Positions 47,817 to 56,797 of a DNA stretch of 64,000 bases are shown here, piece by piece (position 1 is the stretch's first letter; every line of letters starts with the position of its first letter). The notes beneath the pieces were generated by a model that worked only from the letters and a program-made list of their open reading frames with translations, did not search any database and was not told where the DNA came from. This DNA is from Palleronia sp. LCG004 (GTDB taxonomy: Bacteria > Pseudomonadota > Alphaproteobacteria > Rhodobacterales > Rhodobacteraceae). The translations under genes were made by a program, and so were the position numbers. Location: assembly GCF_032931615.1 (NCBI RefSeq), contig NZ_CP136759.1, positions 1,426,001 to 1,490,000 on the forward strand, in the 5' to 3' direction.

Positions 47817-49315
47817 GACCTCTCGCGCTTCTCCTCGCGCTCGCCGCGACACCCGCATCGGCCGATGGTCCGGTTTTCGTCGATCGCGCGGGCGCGCTGC
47901 CCGTGGAGCATGTCTATTCGGGCGGCTGGGCGCATTTCGTGGGCGGTGGCGTCGCGATCCTCGACTGCAACGACGACGCGCTGCCGGACCTCTACGTCGC
48001 GGGCGGCGAAGGCCCGGCCCGGCTTTTCGTCAACGTCTCCGAACCCGGCGGCGACATCGCGTTCGAACCGGGCGAGGTGCCGGACCTGACCGGCGTCACG
48101 GGGGCCTATCCGGTCGATCTCGATGGCGACGGGCCGCTCGACCTGATGGTCCTGCGCGTCGGATCGAATGTCGTGCTCCGCGGCGCGGGCGCATGCCGCT
48201 TCTCGGCAGAGGATGCCCCCGACGGCACCGGGAGCGACGCCTGGACCACGGCCTTCTCTGCGACATGGGAGCCGGGACAGGATCGCCCCACCCTCGCCTT
48301 CGGCAATTACGTGGACATGGACGACCCCGACGGCCCGTTCGGGGCCTGCGACACCAACTGGCTCCTGCGTCCCGACGGCGAGGGCTATGCCGCCACGCCG
48401 CTCGATCCCGGGTTCTGCCCGCTCTCCATCCTCTTCTCCGACTGGAATCGCGACGGCACGCCGATGCTGCGCCTCTCGAACGATCGGCACTATTATCTGC
48501 GCGGCGGCTACGAGCAGATGTGGCGGCTCGACCCGCTGGAAGAGCTCGGCCCCGAGGATGGCTGGGAGCGTCTGAGCCTCTGGGGCATGGGCATCGCGAG
48601 CGGCGACATCACCGGAGACGGCCGCCCCGAGGTCATGCTGACCTCCATGGGCGACCAGGTGATGATGCGCAGCGACGGAGGTGCCTGGTCCGCGCTCCCC
48701 TACGAGATCGGAACCTATGCCCAGCGCCCCTATCAGGGCGACGACGGACGCCCCTCGACCGGCTGGCACGCGGAATTCGGCGATATCGACAATGACGGAC
48801 GGCTCGACCTCTTTATCGCGAAGGGCAACGTCGACCAGATGCCGGGCCTCGCCATGGCCGATCCGAACAACCTCCTGATGCAGCAGCGCGACGGCACCTT
48901 CGTGGAACGCGGCGGCAGCGCGGGGATCGCCACGACCGACCGTTCTCGCGGCGGCGGGCTCGCGGATCTGAACGGCGACGGGCTGCTCGACATCGTCGTG
49001 GTGAACCGCCGCGCCCCGCTCGAGATCTGGCGGAATGCGACCGAGGCGACGGGCCACTGGATCGGTGTCTCGCTGCGTCAGCCCGGCGGCAATTCACGCG
49101 CCATCGGCGCCCATGTCGAGGTCAGAACCCCCGATGGTCTCCAGACCCGCGAAATCGTCGTGGGCGGCGGCCATGCGGGCGGCAGTGCCCTGCCCGCCCA
49201 TTTCGGTCTCGGCTCCCGTGATCGGGCGGATCTGCGCGTGATCTGGCCCGATGGCGAGGCGACGCCCTGGCAGGACGTCGCGGCCGACCGGGTCCTGACG
49301 ATTGCTCGCCCCTAA
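47813..49315 (+). CDS. exported VCBS/FG-GAP and ASPIC-UnbV (CRTAC1-like) protein
   Basis: The 500-residue protein has a signal peptide (MRPLALLLALAATPASA). At least five Asp-rich calcium-binding repeats follow: DCNDDALPDLYVAG, DLDGDGPLDLMVLR, DITGDGRPEVMLTS, DIDNDGRLDLFIAKG and DLNGDGLLDIVVVN, forming an integrin-like propeller. The C-terminus has the ASPIC/UnbV domain (SRAIGAHVEVRTPDG, LPAHFGLGS, IWPDGEATPW). It is translationally coupled (ATGA) to the ROK regulator, which is unusual for an exported protein and suggests sugar-responsive expression. Its stop overlaps that of kduD. Confidence 0.85.
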   Translation: MRPLALLLALAATPASADGPVFVDRAGALPVEHVYSGGWAHFVGGGVAILDCNDDALPDLYVAGGEGPARLFVNVSEPGGDIAFEPGEVPDLTGVTGAYPVDLDGDGPLDLMVLRVGSNVVLRGAGACRFSAEDAPDGTGSDAWTTAFSATWEPGQDRPTLAFGNYVDMDDPDGPFGACDTNWLLRPDGEGYAATPLDPGFCPLSILFSDWNRDGTPMLRLSNDRHYYLRGGYEQMWRLDPLEELGPEDGWERLSLWGMGIASGDITGDGRPEVMLTSMGDQVMMRSDGGAWSALPYEIGTYAQRPYQGDDGRPSTGWHAEFGDIDNDGRLDLFIAKGNVDQMPGLAMADPNNLLMQQRDGTFVERGGSAGIATTDRSRGGGLADLNGDGLLDIVVVNRRAPLEIWRNATEATGHWIGVSLRQPGGNSRAIGAHVEVRTPDGLQTREIVVGGGHAGGSALPAHFGLGSRDRADLRVIWPDGEATPWQDVAADRVLTIARP

Positions 49316-50058
49316 CGGGCGAGCCAGCCGCCATCGACGCTCAGCACCGTGCCCGTCACGTAATCCGCGGCGGGCATGCAGAGGAACGTGACCGCGCCCG
49401 CGATATCCTCGGGCTGGCCCCAGCGTCCCGCGGGGATCCGGCCCAGGATCTCCTTCGAGCGGTCGGGATCGTCGCGCAGCGCCTCGGTATTGTTGGTCGC
49501 GACATAGCCGGGTGCCACCGCGTTCACGTTGATCCCCTGTCCGGCCCATTCGTTGGCGAGCACCTTGGTCAGCCCCACCACGCCATGCTTCGACGCGGTG
49601 TAGGACGGCACACGGATGCCCCCCTGGAACGACAGGAGCGAGGCGATGTTGACGATCCGACCGCCCCCGCCGGACGCGATGCGCCCCTTCGCGAAACGCT
49701 GGCAAAGCAGGAAGACGGCCTTGAGGTTCACATCGATCACCGCGTCCCAGTCGGCCTCGGTGAAATCGACACTGTCCTCGCGGCGGATGATCCCCGCATT
49801 GTTGACCAGGATATCCAGATCGCCCGCCTGCTCCAGCCGCGCGGCCCCTTCGGCCGGATCGGCGAGGTCCATCTCGAACGCCTCGGCCGACCCCCCCTCG
49901 CCCGTGATCGTCGCGACCGTCTCGTCGCAGGACGACCGTCCGGCGCAGACCACATGCGCGCCCGAACGGGCCAGATCCACCGCGATGGCCTGACCGATCC
50001 CGGTATTGGCCCCCGTGACGAAGGCGCGACGCCCGTCGAGGGTGAACCGCGCGTTCAT
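49312..50058 (-). CDS. kduD: 2-dehydro-3-deoxy-D-gluconate 5-dehydrogenase (SDR)
   Basis: It reduces 2,5-diketo-3-deoxygluconate to 2-keto-3-deoxygluconate with NAD(P)H in uronate breakdown. The 248-residue SDR has TGANTGIGQAIAVDLARSGAH, the NNAG motif VNNAGIIRRED, the catalytic Ser in VNIASLLSFQGG, and YTASKHGVVGLTK (Tyr-x-x-x-Lys). NIIRR-type and GIRVPSYTASKH features are typical of KduD. Its start overlaps kduI as ATGA. Confidence 0.92.
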   Translation of the reverse strand: MNARFTLDGRRAFVTGANTGIGQAIAVDLARSGAHVVCAGRSSCDETVATITGEGGSAEAFEMDLADPAEGAARLEQAGDLDILVNNAGIIRREDSVDFTEADWDAVIDVNLKAVFLLCQRFAKGRIASGGGGRIVNIASLLSFQGGIRVPSYTASKHGVVGLTKVLANEWAGQGINVNAVAPGYVATNNTEALRDDPDRSKEILGRIPAGRWGQPEDIAGAVTFLCMPAADYVTGTVLSVDGGWLAR

Positions 50059-50879
50059 CGCAGATCCTCCATCGCGACCATGTCCATATCGGTGAAATCC
50101 ACGTTGTCGCCCGCCATGGCCCAGCAGAACGTGTAGGCCCCCGTGCCGCAGCCCGAATGGATCGACCATGGCGGAGAGATCACCGCCTCCTCGTTGCCCA
50201 TCACGATATGCCGCGTCTGATCGGGTGCCCCCATGAAATGCATGACGCGCGCCTCGGGCGACATGTCGAAATAGAGATAGGCCTCCATCCGGCGATCATG
50301 CGTATGGGCGGGCATCGTGTTCCACACACTCCCCGGGGCGAGCTGCGTGTACCCCATGACAAGTTGACAGGTGTCAACCACGTCGGGATGCAGGAATTGC
50401 AGGATCACCCTCTCGTTCGCCTCTTGGGACGAGCCGAGCTCGACCCGGCGCGCATCCGCCAGCCGGACGAGCCGCGTCGGATGCGTTGCATGCGCCGGGG
50501 CCGACAGGACATAGAACCGCCCCGCGCCCGAGAACTCGACCGGGCCCGCGCCGCGCCCGACATAGAGGATCTCGCCCGTGGCGATCTCGTGCGTCTCGCC
50601 CGCGACGCGGACCTGACCGGCCTCGCCGATATTGAGGATGCCGGCCTCGCGCCGGTCGAGGAAGCTCTCGGTCCCGGTCTCGGCCACGCGGTCGAGGGTC
50701 AGCGTGCCGCCATCCGGCACGACCGACCCGATCAGCAGGCGATCGTAATGCGAATAGACGAACGTCGCCTCGCCCGGCCGGAAGAGACCGCCGACGTGAA
50801 AATGCGCCCGCAGCCCTTCGGTGTCGAGGTCCTTGGCGGTTGCGGGATCGATCGCGTGGCGGGTGGTCGTGGCTGTCAT
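50055..50879 (-). CDS. kduI: 5-dehydro-4-deoxy-D-glucuronate isomerase
   Basis: It isomerises 5-keto-4-deoxyuronate to 2,5-diketo-3-deoxygluconate, the substrate of KduD. The 274-residue cupin enzyme (usual length about 278) has FHVGGLFRPGEATFVYSHYDR, the metal-binding sequence PAHTHDRRMEAYLYFDM with His, His and Glu, and SPPWSIHSGCGTGAYTF with the fourth His. It is the sixth gene of the uronate unit, 9 bases after kdgF. Confidence 0.94.
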   Translation of the reverse strand: MTATTTRHAIDPATAKDLDTEGLRAHFHVGGLFRPGEATFVYSHYDRLLIGSVVPDGGTLTLDRVAETGTESFLDRREAGILNIGEAGQVRVAGETHEIATGEILYVGRGAGPVEFSGAGRFYVLSAPAHATHPTRLVRLADARRVELGSSQEANERVILQFLHPDVVDTCQLVMGYTQLAPGSVWNTMPAHTHDRRMEAYLYFDMSPEARVMHFMGAPDQTRHIVMGNEEAVISPPWSIHSGCGTGAYTFCWAMAGDNVDFTDMDMVAMEDLR

Positions 50880-50888
50880 CGCGCGGCC

Positions 50889-51200
50889 TTAGAGAAAGTC
50901 GTCGCGGCGCGGCGTGAACGTGTCGATGAGCCGTCCGGCCTCGAGACAGACGACGCCGTGGCGCGTGCCCGACGGCACGACCAGGCTCTCGCCCTCGCCG
51001 ATCTCGATCGTGTCGTCGCCGAGGGTGAAGCGGAACCGGCCCCCTTCGACATAGACGGCCTGCGTATGCGGATGGTCGTGCGGCTTGCCCTCGGCACCGG
51101 CCTCGAAGGTCACGCCCACGACCATGATCTCGGGGTTCTGGCTCAGGACGCGGCGGGTGACGCCGGGATCGGCCTGCACTTCGGGATAGGTATCGGTCAT
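50889..51200 (-). CDS. kdgF: small cupin protein, probably KdgF
   Basis: The 103-residue single-cupin protein has metal ligands H41, H43 and H45 region (GKPHDHPHTQAVYVEGG) with Gln47, and H81 in PSGTRHGVVCLEAG. KdgF converts cyclic unsaturated uronates to 5-keto-4-deoxyuronate and is encoded next to kduI in many uronate degraders. Size, motif and context fit, although small cupins are a broad family. It lies between the TRAP large permease (5 bases) and kduI. ATG 51200 follows GAGGATGATC. Confidence 0.75.
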   Translation of the reverse strand: MTDTYPEVQADPGVTRRVLSQNPEIMVVGVTFEAGAEGKPHDHPHTQAVYVEGGRFRFTLGDDTIEIGEGESLVVPSGTRHGVVCLEAGRLIDTFTPRRDDFL

Positions 51201-51205
51201 CTGGA

Positions 51206-52489
51206 TCATCCTCTGAAAAGGGCCGGCAGCCAGAGCGACAATGCCGGGATGTAGGTCACGAGAAGGAGCACCGCGATCGACGCCCCGTAGAATGGCCAGA
51301 TCGTCTTGAGGACCTGACCGATCGGTATGCGCCCCACCGCGCAGCCGACGAAGAGCACGGCCCCCACCGGAGGCGTGCAGAGCCCGATGCCGAGATTCAG
51401 CACCAGGATGATGCCGAACTGCACCGGATCGACGCCGAACGCGGTCGCCACGGGCAGGAAGATCGGCGTCGTGATGATGATGAGCGGGCTCATGTCCATG
51501 AACGTGCCGAGGATCAGCAGGCTCACGTTGATGAGCAGGAGGATCAGGATCGGATTGTCGCTGACCCCCTCCATGAAGGTGACGATGCCCGCGGGCACGC
51601 GCAGGAAGGCCAGAAGCCATCCGAAGCTCGCCGCCATGCCGATGACGAGCAGCACCATCGCCGTCGTCCTGACCGCGCCGAGCGTCGCCTCGACGAATGC
51701 CTTCCACGGCAGCGAACGATAGACGAGGAACGTCACGAACATCGCGTAGACTACTGCGATGCAAGACGATTCCGATGCAGTGAAGATGCCCGAGCGCACC
51801 CCGCCGAACATGATCCCGACCAGGATCAGCCCCGGAATGGCCGAGACGAGCAGCGCGCCCAGCACGCGCCCGCCCGGGAACGGATCCGTCGGATAGCCGC
51901 GGCGGCGCGCGACGAACCATGCCGCGACAATCAGCGCGAGCGCGAGCAGCAGCCCCGGCACGATCCCGGCGGTGAAGAGATCCGCGATCGAGAGCCGCCC
52001 CCCGCTCGCGATGGAATAGATGATGAGGTTATGCGACGGCGGCAGCATCAGCGCGATGATCGACGAGGTGACTGTCACGTTCACCGCGTAATCCGTGTCG
52101 TAGCCACGCTTTTCCATCTGCGGAACCATGAGCCCGCCGATCGCCGCGGCATCGGCCGCGGCCGAGCCCGAGATCCCGCCGAAAAGGACCGATGCCAGGA
52201 TGTTGACCTGCCCGAGCCCGCCCCGCAGATGCCCCACGAGACCCCCGGCAAGCGCCACGAGCCTGCGCGCGATATCGCCGCGGACCATCAGCTCGCCCGC
52301 ATAGATGAAGAACGGGATCGCCATCAGCGCATAGACCGAGACGCCGGAATTGAGGCGCTGGAACACCACGACGGGCGGCAGTCCGAGATAGAGGATCGTC
52401 GCGAAGCTGCTCGCGCCGAGGCAGAACGCCACCGGCGTCCCGATGAGCAGGAGCGTCGTGAACGTCCCGAAGAGGATCCAGAGTTCCAT
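51206..52489 (-). CDS. TRAP transporter, large permease (uronate-linked)
   Basis: The 427-residue DctM-type permease has GTPVAFCLGASSFATILYLGL at the start, GHLRGGLGQVNILASVLFGGISGSAAADAAA, MLPPSHNLIIYS, and LNLGIGLCTPPVGAVLFVGCAVG. It overlaps the small permease by one base (TAATG), with GGAGGAAT ahead. The position inside the kdu/uxaC unit argues for glucuronate, galacturonate or unsaturated uronate uptake. Confidence 0.93.
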   Translation of the reverse strand: MELWILFGTFTTLLLIGTPVAFCLGASSFATILYLGLPPVVVFQRLNSGVSVYALMAIPFFIYAGELMVRGDIARRLVALAGGLVGHLRGGLGQVNILASVLFGGISGSAAADAAAIGGLMVPQMEKRGYDTDYAVNVTVTSSIIALMLPPSHNLIIYSIASGGRLSIADLFTAGIVPGLLLALALIVAAWFVARRRGYPTDPFPGGRVLGALLVSAIPGLILVGIMFGGVRSGIFTASESSCIAVVYAMFVTFLVYRSLPWKAFVEATLGAVRTTAMVLLVIGMAASFGWLLAFLRVPAGIVTFMEGVSDNPILILLLINVSLLILGTFMDMSPLIIITTPIFLPVATAFGVDPVQFGIILVLNLGIGLCTPPVGAVLFVGCAVGRIPIGQVLKTIWPFYGASIAVLLLVTYIPALSLWLPALFRG

Positions 52490-53007
52490 TATTCCTCCGT
52501 GACCTCGTCGACCACGTCGCCGAACCGGGCGGTGGGCAATCCGGCGAGCCTGCGCGCGATGCGTTCGACCGAGAAGAGCACGACGAGCACGCCGCCGATG
52601 ACGATGGGCGCGAAGTCGAACGCGCCCGAGATCCCGAGGCTCGGGATGGAATTTCCGGCGGTGCGCGCGGCAAGCTGCCAGCCGAACCAGATCATGCCGA
52701 CCCCGAAGGCCAGCACCACCGCGTCGGAAATATGAAAGAGCACGTCCTTCACCCCGTCCGACAGAAGGTAGAGCACCACCTCGAACGACAGGTGATAGCC
52801 CTCCCTGATGCCGACGGCGGCCCCGAGGAAAATGAACCAGCCCATCGTCATGACCGATGCGGGCTCGGACCAGACGAGGCTGTTGTTGAGGACGTAGCGC
52901 CAGAAGACCTGCGCCGCGATCATCGCGGTCATGAGAACGAGGCCGATCCCTGCCCCCCAGAGCGCGATCCGCGACACGAGCCCCGTGAAATTTGCGAACT
53001 TTTCCAA
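52489..53007 (-). CDS. TRAP transporter, small permease (uronate-linked)
   Basis: The 172-residue DctQ-type protein has four membrane helices. NSLVWSEPASVMTMGWFIFLGAAVGIREGYHLSFEVV carries the conserved E-P-A and the R-E-G-Y-H-L segment. It sits between the binding protein (59 bases) and the large permease. Confidence 0.92.
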   Translation of the reverse strand: MEKFANFTGLVSRIALWGAGIGLVLMTAMIAAQVFWRYVLNNSLVWSEPASVMTMGWFIFLGAAVGIREGYHLSFEVVLYLLSDGVKDVLFHISDAVVLAFGVGMIWFGWQLAARTAGNSIPSLGISGAFDFAPIVIGGVLVVLFSVERIARRLAGLPTARFGDVVDEVTEE

Positions 53008-53066
53008 GATCTGTCCTGCCGGAAAGGATCCGGAGGCGGTCGGGCCGCCTCCGGCGGTCTATGGCG

Positions 53067-54047
53067 TCACTCGGTCGCCTGGATCCGCTCGACGAGGGAT
53101 TTCAGCGTGTCCGAGGTCACGTATTTCTCGTAGACCGGGCCCATCGCGTCGATGAAGGGCTGCTTGTCGATCTCGGTGATGACCTCGACACCCGCATCGC
53201 GGACCTGCTGTTCGGAGGTCGCCTCGCGCTCGGCCCAGGCTTCGCGCATGATCGGCACGCTGTCCTTCGCGGCCTGGCGGACGAGCTCCTGATCCTCGGG
53301 GCTCAGCGCGTCGAAGCTCGTCTTCGACATGACGAGGATTTCGGGCACGATCAGGTGCTGGTCGAGCGTGAAATACGGCGCGACCTCGTAATGGCCCGAC
53401 GATTCGAAGGACGGCCAGTTGTTCTCGGCTCCGTCGATGACGCCCGTCTGGATGCCGGAATAGACCTCGCCGTAGGGCATCGGCGTCGCGTTCGCGCCAA
53501 GCGCCCCCACCATGTCGACGAAGATGTCCGACTGCATGACGCGGAACTTCATGCCCGCGAGGTCGTCGATCGAGCGGATGGGCTTTTCGCTGTTGTAGAA
53601 ACTGCGCGAGCCGCCGTCGTAATAGGCGAGCCCCACGAGGTCGTGCGGCTCGAACGCGGCGAGAATCTCGTCGCCGATCGGGCCGTCCATCACCTTGTGC
53701 ATGTGCTCGACCGAGCGGAAGATGTAGGGCAGCGAGACGACCTGCGTCTCCTCCACGATGTTGTTGAAGGGGCCCATCGACACGCGGTTGAGGTCGATCA
53801 CGCCGAACTGTGTCTGCTCGATCGTGTCCTTCTCCTCGCCCAGCTGGGCGGAGTGGAACACCTCGACGCAGATGCGCCCGTCGCTGCGCTCCTCCAGCAT
53901 CCGGCCCATCTCCTCGACGGCGATGACGGTCGGATAGCCGTCGGGATGCGTGTCGGACGAGCGCAGCGTGACCTCGCACGCCATCGCGGAGCCCGCGAAG
54001 GCCGCCGAGGCCAGAAGGCCCGCGGTCAGTGTGGTTTTCAGTTTCAT
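53067..54047 (-). CDS. TRAP transporter, substrate-binding protein (uronate-linked)
   Basis: The 326-residue protein has a signal peptide (about 1-22, ending GSAMA). The DctP fold shows [42 protein letters not shown], the ligand Arg in [15 protein letters not shown], and [20 protein letters not shown], a segment shared with sugar-acid-binding TRAP proteins. ATG 54047 starts the signal peptide. It is the second gene of the unit after uxaC. Confidence 0.93.
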   Translation of the reverse strand: MKLKTTLTAGLLASAAFAGSAMACEVTLRSSDTHPDGYPTVIAVEEMGRMLEERSDGRICVEVFHSAQLGEEKDTIEQTQFGVIDLNRVSMGPFNNIVEETQVVSLPYIFRSVEHMHKVMDGPIGDEILAAFEPHDLVGLAYYDGGSRSFYNSEKPIRSIDDLAGMKFRVMQSDIFVDMVGALGANATPMPYGEVYSGIQTGVIDGAENNWPSFESSGHYEVAPYFTLDQHLIVPEILVMSKTSFDALSPEDQELVRQAAKDSVPIMREAWAEREATSEQQVRDAGVEVITEIDKQPFIDAMGPVYEKYVTSDTLKSLVERIQATE

Positions 54048-54073
54048 CGTCTTCTCCTCCCCAGGATGGCTCG

Positions 54074-55480
54074 TCAGAGCCGGTAAGCCTCTTTTGCGAG
54101 GCGGTATGTCAGGTCGTGGGCGACTTCGTGGGCCGCGTCCTCCGCCAGCCGTCCGGTCGCCACGAGCCCCGCGAGATAGGCGCAGTCGCAGCGCCGCGAG
54201 ACGTCGTGCCGCGCCGGGATCGAGCAGAAGGCACGGGTGTCGTCGTTGAACCCGGCGGTGTTGTAGAAGCCCGCCGTCTCGGTCGTGGCCTCGCGGAACC
54301 GGCGGATGCCCTCGGGGCTGTCGAAGAACCACCATGGCGGCCCCAGGCGCAGCGCCGGATAGGCCCCGGCCAGCGGCGCGAGCTCGCGACCGTATGTCGT
54401 CTCGTCGAGGGTGAAGGGAATGATCGTCAGGTCCCGCTCGGTCCCGACGGCCCCGAGAAGCGGCTTCAGCCCGTTCACCCAGTCGGTGCGCGACGGGATG
54501 TCGAAGCCCTTGTCGCGGCCATGCGCCTCGAAGACCGTCGCCGAATGGTTGCGATGCGATCCGGCATGGATCTGCAGCGTCAACCCGTCCTCGAGGCTCA
54601 TCCGCGCCATCTCGGTCAGCATGTGGCCGCGGAAGGCATCGGCCTCCTCCGGGCTGCACTTGCCGTCGAGCGCCTTCAGGAACAGCGCCTTCGCCGTCTC
54701 GCGGTCGAGATCCTCCGTCCGGGCGGTCGGGTGGCCGTGATCGCTGGCCGTCGCGCCATGCTCCTTGAAGAAGGCGCGACGCGCGCGATGCGCCTCGAGA
54801 TAGCCGCCCCAGCTCGTCGTCGGGATGCGGGTGAGCTCGCCCAGCTTCTCGACATTCTCGGCGAAGCCCTCGTAATCGGGATCGACCACGGCGTCGGGGC
54901 GATAGGTCGTGATGACCTGGCCCTTCCAGCCGCTCTGGCGGATCATCTTGTGCCATTTCAGATCGTCGAGCGCGCCCTCGGTCGTGGCCAGCGCCTCGAT
55001 GTTGAACCGCTCGAACAGCGCGCGCGGCAGGAACGAATCCTCGGCCAGCTTCGCGTCGATATGGTCGTAATACTCGTCCGCCGTATCGCGGTTGAGCGGC
55101 ATGTCGATGCCGAAGACATGCTCGAACGAATGGTTCAGCCACATCTCCGACGGCGTCCCGCGGAAGAGGTGGAAGTTCTCGGCGAAGATGCGCCAGACCT
55201 TGCGCGGATCGATCTCGCTCCGGCTGCCATCGGCGCGCGGAACGCCCAGCTCGGTCAGCGTCACGCCCTGGCTCACCAGCATCCGGAAGACATAATGGTC
55301 GGGCACGACGAAAAGCTCGGCCGGATTGGGAAACCGCTTGTTCTCGGCGAACCAGCGCGGATCGCAATGGCCGTGCGGGCTGATGATCGGCAGATCCGCC
55401 ACCCCCTCGTAGAGCCTGCGTGCGAGGTCGCGCTCGCCGGGGTCGGAGGGAAAGAGACGGTCGGGATGTGTCAGCGGCAT
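54074..55480 (-). CDS. uxaC: glucuronate/galacturonate isomerase
   Basis: It converts glucuronate to fructuronate and galacturonate to tagaturonate. The 468-residue protein matches the usual length (about 470) and has the metallohydrolase-like start [67 protein letters not shown], and [25 protein letters not shown]. It leads the seven-gene uronate unit and is divergent from a GntR regulator. uxaB and uxuA, the next steps, are not in the window. Confidence 0.95.
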   Translation of the reverse strand: MPLTHPDRLFPSDPGERDLARRLYEGVADLPIISPHGHCDPRWFAENKRFPNPAELFVVPDHYVFRMLVSQGVTLTELGVPRADGSRSEIDPRKVWRIFAENFHLFRGTPSEMWLNHSFEHVFGIDMPLNRDTADEYYDHIDAKLAEDSFLPRALFERFNIEALATTEGALDDLKWHKMIRQSGWKGQVITTYRPDAVVDPDYEGFAENVEKLGELTRIPTTSWGGYLEAHRARRAFFKEHGATASDHGHPTARTEDLDRETAKALFLKALDGKCSPEEADAFRGHMLTEMARMSLEDGLTLQIHAGSHRNHSATVFEAHGRDKGFDIPSRTDWVNGLKPLLGAVGTERDLTIIPFTLDETTYGRELAPLAGAYPALRLGPPWWFFDSPEGIRRFREATTETAGFYNTAGFNDDTRAFCSIPARHDVSRRCDCAYLAGLVATGRLAEDAAHEVAHDLTYRLAKEAYRL

Positions 55481-55505
55481 GGATTCCAGTTCCTCGGGTC
55501 GACAG

Positions 55506-55529
55506 AACTGATATGCCAGTCTGCCAGTT
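55506..55529. promoter_or_regulatory. candidate operator between uxaC and its GntR regulator
   Basis: In the 108-base divergent gap, ACTG-N6-CAGT (55507-55520) is an inverted repeat, and TGCCAGT occurs twice, at 55514-55520 and 55522-55528. AACTG and CAGTT bound the 24-base element. This is the expected place and style for an FCD-type GntR site. Assignment is inference. Confidence 0.4.
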
Positions 55530-55588
55530 GTGTCAAAGCCGGTTTCGCGGCACTCTGGCGCGGAACCGCGACCGTGCCGAGGACAGAA

Positions 55589-56275
55589 ATGGACGACCTG
55601 ACCCTCGCCCCGTTCGATGACGAACCCGCGATCACGGCGACCGAGCGGGTCTTCCAGACGCTCTACCGCGCGATCGTCACGATCCGCCTGCCCCCCGGCA
55701 CGAAGGTGAGCGAGGCCGAGATCGCGCGCCGGCTGAACGTGTCTCGCCAGCCCGTGCGCGACGCGTTCTTCCGCCTGTCCATGCTGGGTTATCTGTCGAT
55801 CAGGCCGCAGCGCGCGACCCTCATCACCGCGATCTCGGACGAGGATGTGCGCCGGGCGAGCTTCATCCGCTCCGCGCTCGAAAGCGCGTGCATCCGCGCG
55901 GCGGCGGCCGCCCTCACCGATCGCGACATCGCGGCCCTGCGCGAGATCCTCGCGCGTCAGGGCCGCGCGGTCGAGGCCGACGACCGAGACCGGTTCCACC
56001 GCCTCGACGACGCGTTTCACGGCGAGATCTGCCGCATCGGCGGCCACGCCTATGTCTGGCCGCTCATCGACGAGCAGAAGGGCCACATGGACCGCGTGCG
56101 GATCCTTTCGCTGCTGCAGACCACCCGCATCGCCTTCGACGAGCATCTCGAGATCGTCGAGGCGCTGGCCGCGCGCGACGCCGACGCGGCCGTGCAGGCG
56201 GTGACCCGCCACATCATGCGCATCGCCCGCGTCCTGCCCGAGATCCGCGCGGCGCATCCGCGCTTCTTCGACTAG
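55589..56275 (+). CDS. GntR family regulator, FCD subfamily (uronate operon)
   Basis: The 228-residue protein has a winged helix (TERVFQTLYRAIVTIRLPPGTKVSEAEI, then RLNVSRQPVRDAFFRLSMLGYL) and an FCD domain (FHRLDDAFHGEICRIGGHAYVW, and FDEHLEIVEALAARD) with His and Asp metal-ligand positions. It is divergent from uxaC, so it likely controls the uronate unit with a uronate-derived effector. The ATG follows CCGAGGACAG. The last 4 bases overlap the convergent DoxX gene. Confidence 0.92.
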   Translation: MDDLTLAPFDDEPAITATERVFQTLYRAIVTIRLPPGTKVSEAEIARRLNVSRQPVRDAFFRLSMLGYLSIRPQRATLITAISDEDVRRASFIRSALESACIRAAAAALTDRDIAALREILARQGRAVEADDRDRFHRLDDAFHGEICRIGGHAYVWPLIDEQKGHMDRVRILSLLQTTRIAFDEHLEIVEALAARDADAAVQAVTRHIMRIARVLPEIRAAHPRFFD

Positions 56276-56622
56276 CCGCGCCTCCACGCGTCGCCCGCGA
56301 CGAAGAGAAGCCCGCCGGCGATCGCCCAGTTCTTGACGAAGATCGACATCTGCCAGCCATCCTCCGGCACGAAATGGAAGATGCTCGTCACCATGCAATA
56401 GACCGCGAGGCCCAGCGCCACGGGGCCGAGCCGCCATCCCGCGACGAGCGCGACCGCCCCCGCGGCATTGAGCACGAGCGCGGGCCAGACCGCGACGACC
56501 GGAAGGCCGCGATCGGCAAGCAGCCCCTCGACGATGCCGGGCGCGGCAGCCTTCTGCCACGCCCCCGCGAGGAAGAGCGCCGCGATCAGGACCCGCCCGA
56601 CCAGTTTGAGACCCTTTTCCAT
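56272..56622 (-). CDS. DoxX family membrane protein
   Basis: The 116-residue protein has four membrane helices. It begins LKLVGRVLIAALFLAGAWQK and has the family's glycine-rich second helix (NAAGAVALVAGWRLGPVAL), with FVKNWAIAGGLLFVAG in the last. DoxX proteins are poorly understood; some take part in thiosulfate:quinone oxidoreduction or redox stress. No partner gene lies alongside. Confidence 0.88.
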   Translation of the reverse strand: MEKGLKLVGRVLIAALFLAGAWQKAAAPGIVEGLLADRGLPVVAVWPALVLNAAGAVALVAGWRLGPVALGLAVYCMVTSIFHFVPEDGWQMSIFVKNWAIAGGLLFVAGDAWRRG

Positions 56623-56797
56623 CGCGCATTCCTTTCCTGTCGGGGTGCAACCGCAGGTCCGCCGCGTGCGTTCCACGGGCCGATGATTGCGCGAACGCTT
56701 GCCCGGCTTCGGTTGACGCGGGCGGCGGAATGGCATTCAACCCTTGCAGACAAGGACCGGGGCCGATCCCCGGGCCGCAGATGACGGGAGACATGAG

